This document shows positions 1-4,778 of a DNA stretch of 6,425 bases, piece by piece (position 1 is the first letter of the stretch; each line of letters begins with the position of its first letter). Position numbers and translations under genes: made by a program. The notes beneath the pieces were generated by a model. It was given only the letters and a program-made list of their open reading frames with translations, made no database searches and was not told the origin of the DNA. The DNA is taken from assembly GCA_017380955.1 (NCBI GenBank), contig JAFOCZ010000053.1, positions 1-6,425 of the forward strand, given 5' to 3'. Source of the stretch: Alistipes sp. GTDB lineage: Bacteria > Bacteroidota > Bacteroidia > Bacteroidales > Rikenellaceae.

Positions 1-752
1 ATGGCTGTCGAGGTGAGTGAAATCCAGAACGAGCGGTTTTGGTTTATCTCTGCTGTGGCAGCACGATACTTGTTAGGGCTCACGATGATGATGTCGTTCT
101 GCTCGAGGTAGTAGCAGGGTGATGAGAAGCAGTCGGCACTGCGAAGGTCTATCTTCATAATCACATTCTTACCCTCCCTCTCGCGTACTACGGCCACAGT
201 CTCGCGGTTACCATAGATGGTCATATCGCCAGCCAAAGCCAGAGCGTCGAAAATCGTAATTTGATCCTTGGAGATGTTGTAGCGTCCAGGGCGCATAACC
301 TCACCTACAACTGACACCGTAAACTCCGCAAAGCGCACGTTGACGTGTGGGTCCTGAATGTAACCCTCCTCGCGGATGCGTGCCTCTATGGCGCTCTCCA
401 CCTGCTGGCGTGTGAGTCCTGCGCAGGCTATCTTGCCGATGACGGGCAGGGTTACATAACCCTCGCTGTCGATGGTAAGAGTCTGAAGATTAGACTCGGA
501 GTATGTGGCATTGGCGTGAGTTCCCGAGAGAGCGTTGTAACTTGTAGAGGAGTTAAACGGCGCTGCGAGTTCGGGGTTTTTGCTATTCACCACCACCGTA
601 ATCTGGTCGTAGGGCTTTAGGCGTATGAGGTAGTTCTCGGGCAGCGATATCTCTGCGCCGCTCTCCATATCCTGGAGGTAGAGTACGTTACGCTGTGCGT
701 TGCATCCCACCATCAGGAGCAGCATCACGAGTGCTATGTGTAGGTGTTTCAT
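1..752 (-). CDS. Wza-like polysaccharide export lipoprotein (3' end cut by window edge)
   Basis: My translation of the minus strand from the ATG at 752-750 stays open for 250 codons to the window edge. The N-terminus is a lipoprotein signal: a Lys/His start, a hydrophobic run (ALVMLLLMV) and a lipobox ending MVGC, with Cys17 as the predicted lipidated residue. Residues about 45-140 resemble the Poly_export domain (LKPYDQITVVV, then DSEGYVTLPVIGKI, LTRQQVESAIEARI and PHVNVRF). Residues about 144-225 resemble an SLBB domain (VSVVGEVMRPGRYNI, FDALALAGD, LEQNDIIIVSP). Proteins of this family form the periplasmic/outer-membrane channel for capsule or exopolysaccharide export. The last visible residues (RSFWISLTSTA) look like the start of the C-terminal hydrophobic segment of Bacteroidales homologues, so probably only some 15-20 residues are missing. 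The gene lies downstream of the LytTR regulator on the same strand and has its own candidate promoter. The family call is firm; the polymer exported is unknown. Confidence 0.9.
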   Translation of the reverse strand, partial: MKHLHIALVMLLLMVGCNAQRNVLYLQDMESGAEISLPENYLIRLKPYDQITVVVNSKNPELAAPFNSSTSYNALSGTHANATYSESNLQTLTIDSEGYVTLPVIGKIACAGLTRQQVESAIEARIREEGYIQDPHVNVRFAEFTVSVVGEVMRPGRYNISKDQITIFDALALAGDMTIYGNRETVAVVREREGKNVIMKIDLRSADCFSSPCYYLEQNDIIIVSPNKYRAATAEINQNRSFWISLTSTA

Positions 753-774
753 TGTCTATCAAATTTGTAATGTG

Positions 775-782
775 CAAAGATA
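775..782 (-). promoter_or_regulatory. candidate Bacteroidales -7 box for the export lipoprotein gene
   Basis: Read on the minus strand, 782-775 is TATCTTTG followed by C, a full match to the Bacteroides -7 consensus TAnnTTTG. It lies 22 bp upstream of the ATG at 752, predicting a leader of roughly 15 bases. The -33 region is poor: only GTGTTA-like sequence near 803-807, with no TTTG at the expected 19-21 bp spacing. No strong intrinsic terminator is visible between the regulator stop (880) and this box, so the export gene could also receive read-through from the two-component operon. The rest of 753-879 shows nothing recognisable. Confidence 0.5.
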
Positions 783-879
783 GGTAAAACTATCGAGGTT
801 TTAACACTTTTTACTGCTAAATCGGGCCGTGCGGTGCAAAAATCATACTACGCCACAACTCACGATGCTCAAAAAAGGG

Positions 880-1656
880 TTAGTTGTTGTCGAGCCACTC
901 TAAAAAGTCGGAGGTGCGGCTGCGGCTCACGACCACCTCGTCGTCGCTATGGGGTGTTAGTTGCAACTTCAGTCGAGTACCCAGATACTTCGAGATGTTC
1001 TCGATGGAGTTTATCGACACTATATAACTTCGTGATATGCGGAAGAAGATTTTGGGGTCGAGCATCTCCTGTACCATATCGAGGGAGTAGTCGAGCAGAC
1101 GGCGTGTGCCGTTGCGGCTTATGGCATAGGTGCTCTTATCCTCGGAGTAGCAGTAGGCGATATCCTCTACGGGTATGATAATTATCTTCTCGCCCATCTT
1201 CACTATGAAGCGCTTCTTATACTCCTTATCCTTGGGCGCTCCAGCCTTAGAGACTATGTCGAGGAGTGTCTCGAGGTTGGGCTGCGACTGCAACTCTATG
1301 CGCTCCTTGCAGCGCTCCCACGCACAACGTAGGTCGCTCTCGGTGATAGGCTTCAGGAGGTAGTCCACGGTGTTGACACGGAAGGCCTTGATGGCGTAGT
1401 TGTCGTATGCTGTGGTGATGATAACCTGAGCATCTATAGCCACCTTGTCGAAGATGTCGAAGCATATGCCGTCGGAGAGTTCCACGTCGAGGAATATGAC
1501 ATCCGCACCCTGGGGATTCTCCTCCAACCACTTAACCGTAGAGCGCACAGAACTCAGCGTTGCCACCACACGACTCTGGTCGCAACACTTCTCTATGAGT
1601 TTTTTGAGGTTTATCTGCGCAGGAATCTCATCCTCTACAATCACTACCTTTATCAT
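880..1656 (-). CDS. LytTR-family response regulator
   Basis: This is a 258-residue response regulator of the LytR/AlgR/AgrA type. The N-terminal receiver (about 1-120) has the acidic pocket Glu8-Asp9, the phospho-acceptor Asp57 in VIFLDVEL, the Thr in IITTAYDNYAIKAF, and the conserved Lys-Pro of DYLLKPI near residue 102. After a linker, residues about 145-250 form a LytTR DNA-binding domain, with the typical KMGEKIIIIPVEDIAYCYSE opening, FFRISRSYIVSINSI in the middle, and a final VVSRSRTSDFLEWL. LytTR proteins bind pairs of short direct repeats with a beta-rich domain rather than helix-turn-helix. The ATG overlaps the upstream kinase stop as ATGA (1656-1653), so the two are translationally coupled and very likely cognate partners. 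The length is normal for the family and no key residue is missing. Target genes cannot be read from the protein. Confidence 0.95.
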   Translation of the reverse strand: MIKVVIVEDEIPAQINLKKLIEKCCDQSRVVATLSSVRSTVKWLEENPQGADVIFLDVELSDGICFDIFDKVAIDAQVIITTAYDNYAIKAFRVNTVDYLLKPITESDLRCAWERCKERIELQSQPNLETLLDIVSKAGAPKDKEYKKRFIVKMGEKIIIIPVEDIAYCYSEDKSTYAISRNGTRRLLDYSLDMVQEMLDPKIFFRISRSYIVSINSIENISKYLGTRLKLQLTPHSDDEVVVSRSRTSDFLEWLDNN

Positions 1657-3041
1657 ACTATTGGAAGTTTTACTATAAATTCGCTATCACTCTTCTCGAT
1701 GCTTATGTCGCTTGCCGCCACATCGAGGTATTGCTGTCTTATGTTCCTCAGTCCGAGATTCGTAGAGGGTTGTCCGTGGGTGCGAGGTTGTAGGTTGTTG
1801 CGCACCACAAGGTTGTTGTTCTCGGTCGTTATGCGTACCCTCAGAGGGCTCTCGGCACTCACAATGTTGTGCTTCGTGGCGTTCTCCACAAGGAGTTGCA
1901 ACGAGCAGGGCACAACCATATTGTTCATATGTTGCTCCTCTATATCTATCTCAAATTCCATACCCTCTATAAATCGCTCCTTGAGCAGGTCGATGTACTT
2001 CATCGTGAACTCCAACTCCTCGCTAATCTTCACAAGACTCTTCTTGTCGGTGTTGAGCATATATCTGTAGATATCTGCAAACTTATGTATGAAGGCGCTG
2101 GCACGCTCCGTCTCGCGCTCCTGAACTAAGTAGTCGAGGATGCCGAGCGAGTTGAAGAGGAAGTGGGGTGTTATCTGCTGCTTGAGACGCGCATAGCGAT
2201 ACTCGCTGCGGTGCTTCTCCTCGCGCTCCTCGCGTAACTCACGGCGAGAGGCGATGTAGATCATCGTCAGGAAGCCAATGGTCATAGCAATGAGGTCTAT
2301 GAGTAGCGCCGCTGAGAGAATTCGTGTGAACTCCTTGAAGCCCTGTGCAGGGTTGCGCAGAGAGGGGATGTCAAAGTAGATTATCGCTGTTGCGACAAGC
2401 GATATGAGCAGTGTGGTGCCGATGATAAGTAACCACGTCTTGAAATTGTCCTTATGCAGAACATCGCGCTTGGGAGTGGTGTGCATCGTGAGCGCCACAT
2501 TACCCGCCACGATGAGCAGCAATGCCCAACTATTACTCAGAATATCAATGATATTCTCCAATACCATACCCTCGGGCAAAATATAGGCACGATCCATCAG
2601 CACATAGCCCATTCGGAGTATCAAAATCGACAGTGCAATGCCTACAATCGTAGAGGTAGTAAAGGAGAAGTTTTGGTCTCTATTTCTAAAGCGTTTTGCC
2701 TTGCGTGTTATGTAGTCATTGGTGAGTCCGAGCACCATCGTCACGATGAATGTCGAGGCCGCCGGAGCAAAGATATTACTGTGGATAAGCAGCGTCATAG
2801 GCTCCTGTAGCCAAGTACCTATGACATAGCCTAACAGCGTGGTTACCATAGTCATAATCGCCATCATCTCCACACGAGCATTGTTGCGCATAGCGATGAT
2901 TATGACCATCGTGATGGTGAGTATCGTAAGCAGAATATCGTCGTAATACTCCAGCGCACGGCTGATGGCTGCAACCGCAAAATGCGATGCAGCGAATAGC
3001 ATAATTATGACAAAATTGTATATGTTGCGAATGGTAGCCAT
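1653..3041 (-). CDS. LytS-type polytopic sensor histidine kinase
   Basis: Starting from the ATG at 3041 this is a 462-residue sensor kinase. Residues 1 to about 265 carry about eight hydrophobic stretches (roughly 7-26, 35-51, 59-77, 93-108, 131-149, 170-187, 202-223, 241-264) with no recognisable PAS, GAF or HAMP domain. A charged helix (RRELREEREEKHRSEYRYARLKQQ region) leads into the His_kinase (PF06580-like) motif QQITPHFLFNSLGILDYL, with His293 the predicted phosphorylation site. The ATPase part has the N-box LQLLVENATKHNI (about 381-393) and a glycine motif NLGLRNIRQQYL (about 428-439). It would autophosphorylate and pass phosphate to the overlapping LytTR regulator. The frame stays open upstream to a TTG at 3077, but that TTG lies in the candidate -33 box, so I prefer the ATG at 3041. 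There is no good ribosome site at the normal distance; GGAGGGG lies about 20 bases upstream. The ligand sensed is unknown. Confidence 0.93.
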   Translation of the reverse strand: MATIRNIYNFVIIMLFAASHFAVAAISRALEYYDDILLTILTITMVIIIAMRNNARVEMMAIMTMVTTLLGYVIGTWLQEPMTLLIHSNIFAPAASTFIVTMVLGLTNDYITRKAKRFRNRDQNFSFTTSTIVGIALSILILRMGYVLMDRAYILPEGMVLENIIDILSNSWALLLIVAGNVALTMHTTPKRDVLHKDNFKTWLLIIGTTLLISLVATAIIYFDIPSLRNPAQGFKEFTRILSAALLIDLIAMTIGFLTMIYIASRRELREEREEKHRSEYRYARLKQQITPHFLFNSLGILDYLVQERETERASAFIHKFADIYRYMLNTDKKSLVKISEELEFTMKYIDLLKERFIEGMEFEIDIEEQHMNNMVVPCSLQLLVENATKHNIVSAESPLRVRITTENNNLVVRNNLQPRTHGQPSTNLGLRNIRQQYLDVAASDISIEKSDSEFIVKLPIV

Positions 3042-3047
3042 ATTCGG

Positions 3048-3078
3048 CAAATATACAACATCCCCTCCAAATTTCAAA
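3048..3078 (-). promoter_or_regulatory. candidate promoter of the histidine kinase/response regulator operon
   Basis: On the minus strand TTTG at 3078-3075 is followed by exactly 19 bases and then TATATTTG at 3055-3048, trailed by CC. Both elements match the Bacteroides primary sigma consensus (TTTG, 19-21 bp, TAnnTTTG). Transcription should begin some 4-7 bases after the -7 box, near 3044-3041, which is at or just before the kinase ATG. That implies a leaderless or nearly leaderless message. The match and spacing are seen directly; promoter activity is inferred. Confidence 0.6.
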
Positions 3079-3086
3079 ATTTCACT

Positions 3087-3129
3087 GAGTGGGATATTTC
3101 GTTATTTCGTTTTCTGTAGAGTGGGATAT
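3087..3129. repeat. 11-bp direct repeat GAGTGGGATAT, 32-bp spacing, with a tandem 8-mer between
   Basis: GAGTGGGATAT occurs at 3087-3097 and again, identical, at 3119-3129, offset by 32 bp or about three helical turns. Between and touching the first copy is a perfect tandem 8-mer, ATTTCGTT at 3096-3103 and 3104-3111. The first copy lies 8 bp upstream of the kinase -33 box, where an activator site would be expected. A shorter GAGTGG appears inverted at 3207-3202. The repeats are seen directly; protein binding is inferred. Confidence 0.55.
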
Positions 3130-3154
3130 AAGGGTGTTTAAACTCAAGAGAACA

Positions 3155-3185
3155 CACCGCGAGGGTATATACTCGCATTGCGAGG
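3155..3185. repeat. GCGAGG direct repeat at 21-bp spacing with an inverted copy between
   Basis: CACCGCGAGG (3155-3164) and CATTGCGAGG (3176-3185) match at 8 of 10 positions and are offset by 21 bp, two helical turns. Between them CTCGC (3172-3176) is the inverse of GCGAG (3159-3163), so a 5-bp stem with an 8-base AT loop can also form. Paired short direct repeats offset by about 21-22 bp are the arrangement known for LytTR regulators such as AgrA, although this sequence is not like the AgrA site. A regulator site is a guess from geometry only. Confidence 0.35.
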
Positions 3186-3256
3186 AAAGTTGCCAATTTT
3201 ACCACTCGACACCCCAATGTTGCAATTCGTCAGCCAAAAACGTCGTTTGGTCACGA

Positions 3257-3292
3257 TATATTTGCATATGTCGTAAACTTTTGCAATATTTG
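3257..3292 (+). promoter_or_regulatory. candidate overlapping promoters for the MFS-SusC operon
   Basis: TATATTTG followed by C at 3257-3264 fully matches the -7 consensus but has no clear -33 partner. Its TTTG (3261-3264) could itself serve as the -33 for a second element, AATATTTG at 3285-3292, with exactly 20 bp between; this second -7 lacks the consensus first T. A looser TAGTTATG lies at 3309-3316. Any of these would give a 5' leader of about 70-120 bases before the ATG at 3391. A regulated SusC operon promoter need not match consensus closely. Confidence 0.4.
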
Positions 3293-3343
3293 TACGGATA
3301 TGACTGTATAGTTATGCAAAAATTTTAATAATACTTTCGGAGT

Positions 3344-3356
3344 GTTGTATAACAAC
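3344..3356 (+). repeat. small inverted repeat in the transporter leader
   Basis: GTTGT-ATA-ACAAC forms 5-bp perfect arms around three bases, ending 34 bases before the MFS ATG. A second weak hairpin, ACT/AGT around TTCGG (3333-3343), sits next to it. With a start point near 3264-3300 both lie in the untranslated leader and might influence translation; they could equally be an operator. The stems are too weak for an intrinsic terminator. Confidence 0.3.
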
Positions 3357-3390
3357 GGCGTAAAACAACAAAAACAAATATTAACTTTTT

Positions 3391-4719
3391 ATGCAAAAAC
3401 CTACTCTTTCTTTCGGTCAGATGTGGAACTTGAGTTTCGGATTCTTCGGTGTGCAGATTGCATATGCACTCCAGAGTGCAAACATCAGCCGCATCTTTGC
3501 AACGTTGGGTGCTGATCCCCACACGTTGAGTTTCTTCTGGGTTTTGCCTCCATTGATGGGTATGATCGTTCAGCCTATCGTGGGTGCTATGAGCGACAAG
3601 ACCTGGTGTAAGTGGGGTCGCCGTAAGCCTTACCTCTATGTGGGTGCTTTGGTGGCCATCATCGTTATGGCTCTGTTGCCAAACTCGGGAAGTTTCGAGA
3701 TGACCGTCAAGGCGGCGTTGGCATTCGGTGCTATTATGCTTATGTTGCTCGACACATCCATCAATATGGCTATGCAGCCATTCAAGATGATGGTGGGCGA
3801 TATGGTCAACGAGGAGCAGAAGACAAAGGCTTACTCTATCCAGAGCCTCTTGTGTAACGCTGGCTCGTTGGTGGGTTACCTGTTCCCATACTTCTTCACT
3901 TGGATTGGTGTTCGCAACGTTGCTCCAGAGGGTATGGTGCCCGACTCAGTAACCTGGTCGTTCTATATTGGCGCTGCAATCCTCATCCTCTGTGTACTCT
4001 ACACTGGTGCTAAGGTCAAGGAGTGGAATCCTGAGGATTATGCCAAGTACAACGGCATCAAGCAGGAGGAGAAAGAGGAGAAGCAGAATATTTTGGCTCT
4101 TCTTGTCGATGCTCCAAAGGCTTTCTGGCAGATTGGTCTTGTGCAGTTCTTCTCGTGGTTTGCGTTCCTCTATATGTGGACATACACCACAGGTGGTATC
4201 GCCGAGACTGTGTGGGGTAGCATCAACCCTGCAACATTGGAGTATCAGGCAGCAGGTGACTGGACAGGTGTCTTGTTCGCTGTTCAGGCTATCGGCTCTA
4301 TCGTCTGGGCTATGGTGTTGCCACAGTTCCGCAACGCAAAGGTTGGCTATGCCGTAAGTTTGGTGTTGGGTGCTGTAGGTTTCATCTCTACATACTTCAT
4401 CCACGACCAGTATATGCTCTTCGTGTCGTTCCTCTTGGTAGGTTGCGCGTGGGCTGCGATGTTGGCAATGCCTTTCGCACTGCTCACCAACTCACTCTCG
4501 GGTAAGGCTATGGGTACATACCTCGGTCTGTTCAACTGTACAATTTGCTTGCCACAGATTGTAGCATCGTTGGTTGGCGGCTTCATCCTCAAGGGTGTTG
4601 GCGGCGACGTTGTCGACGGTGTGCAGACAGGTCAGATTATGATGCTTGTTGTTGCAGGTGTGTCGTTGTTACTCGGTGCTTTGGCTGTTATGGGCATCAA
4701 GACCCGCCGCGACGCATAA
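3391..4719 (+). CDS. MFS sugar transporter, SLC45/sucrose-maltose type
   Basis: This complete 442-residue protein has the hydrophobic pattern of a 12-helix major facilitator, with a charged cytoplasmic loop at about 207-238 (KVKEWNPEDYAKY, then a run of EEKEEK) dividing it into two six-helix halves. The N-terminus LSFGQMWNLSFGFFGVQIAYALQ and the loop 2-3 motif GAMSDKTWCKWGRRKP (65-80, the MFS A-motif) are typical of the SLC45/sucrose-transporter branch. So are LDTSINMAMQPFKMMVGDMV (120-139) and the C-terminal PFALLTNSLSGKAMGTYLGLFN segment. Relatives move sucrose, maltose or other disaccharides across the inner membrane, probably with protons. Its place 59 bp upstream of a SusC gene fits import of sugar released in the periplasm by a polysaccharide utilization locus. 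The ATG at 3391 is supported by the A-rich leader and by the conserved N-terminus starting there. Codon choice is strongly biased (GGT, GTT, TTG, AAG), suggesting high expression. The exact substrate is not established. Confidence 0.92.
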   Translation: MQKPTLSFGQMWNLSFGFFGVQIAYALQSANISRIFATLGADPHTLSFFWVLPPLMGMIVQPIVGAMSDKTWCKWGRRKPYLYVGALVAIIVMALLPNSGSFEMTVKAALAFGAIMLMLLDTSINMAMQPFKMMVGDMVNEEQKTKAYSIQSLLCNAGSLVGYLFPYFFTWIGVRNVAPEGMVPDSVTWSFYIGAAILILCVLYTGAKVKEWNPEDYAKYNGIKQEEKEEKQNILALLVDAPKAFWQIGLVQFFSWFAFLYMWTYTTGGIAETVWGSINPATLEYQAAGDWTGVLFAVQAIGSIVWAMVLPQFRNAKVGYAVSLVLGAVGFISTYFIHDQYMLFVSFLLVGCAWAAMLAMPFALLTNSLSGKAMGTYLGLFNCTICLPQIVASLVGGFILKGVGGDVVDGVQTGQIMMLVVAGVSLLLGALAVMGIKTRRDA

Positions 4720-4778
4720 TCGAAACATAAGAAACACACATATATCATTCACTAATTATTAACTAACACTAAAACACT
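4720..4778 (+). other. short intergenic spacer within the MFS-SusC operon
   Basis: The 59-base AT-rich spacer has no terminator-like hairpin with a T-run and no TAnnTTTG box, so the SusC gene is probably co-transcribed with the transporter. The bases just before the ATG (AACTAACACTAAAACACT) lack a Shine-Dalgarno motif and resemble the A-rich leaders of well-translated Bacteroidota genes. Confidence 0.55.

Larger units (their letters stand above)
3042..3390. other. divergent intergenic control region
   Basis: This 349-bp AT-rich region lies between the leftward kinase operon and the rightward transporter-SusC operon. The kinase-proximal end holds the kinase promoter and the direct repeats described separately. 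The middle has 8-bp palindromes GTTTAAAC (3136-3143) and GTATATAC (3165-3172), and two copies of TTGCAA (3220-3225, 3281-3286). The right part holds plus-strand promoter candidates and the transporter leader, which is A-rich just before the ATG and lacks a Shine-Dalgarno motif, as is usual in Bacteroidota. The open frames crossing it (for example 3089-3328) have no protein-like character. No terminator or known riboswitch fold is apparent. Confidence 0.7.

Noticed and set aside
345..620. Plus-strand open frame antisense to the export lipoprotein gene
   Set aside because: The minus-strand frame encodes a clear Poly_export/SLBB protein, so this is an antisense shadow.
785..803. Inverted repeat TAAAAC/GTTTTA (7-base loop) between the regulator and export genes as a terminator
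   Set aside because: The 6-bp arms are almost all A-T pairs with no following T-run, too weak for an intrinsic terminator. It lies where the -33 of the export promoter would be, so an operator is conceivable but unsupported.
3042..3077. Longer kinase start at the TTG at 3077, adding 12 residues
   Set aside because: The TTG is a rare start codon and lies in the candidate -33 box, and the added residues have no membrane or signal character. The ATG at 3041 is directly followed by the first membrane segment.
880..3077. Two-component pair as the dedicated regulator of the divergent SusC operon
   Set aside because: Adjacency and divergence are suggestive, but SusC loci are usually controlled by SusR-like, hybrid two-component or ECF sigma regulators, and nothing in the sequence ties this LytTR protein to the right-hand promoter. 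I kept only the possible binding sites as findings.
3089..3328. Plus-strand open frame of 79 codons in the divergent intergenic region
   Set aside because: It covers promoter-like and repeat sequence, has a composition unlike a protein (many Cys and Tyr, no hydrophobic core pattern), and has no plausible translation signal.
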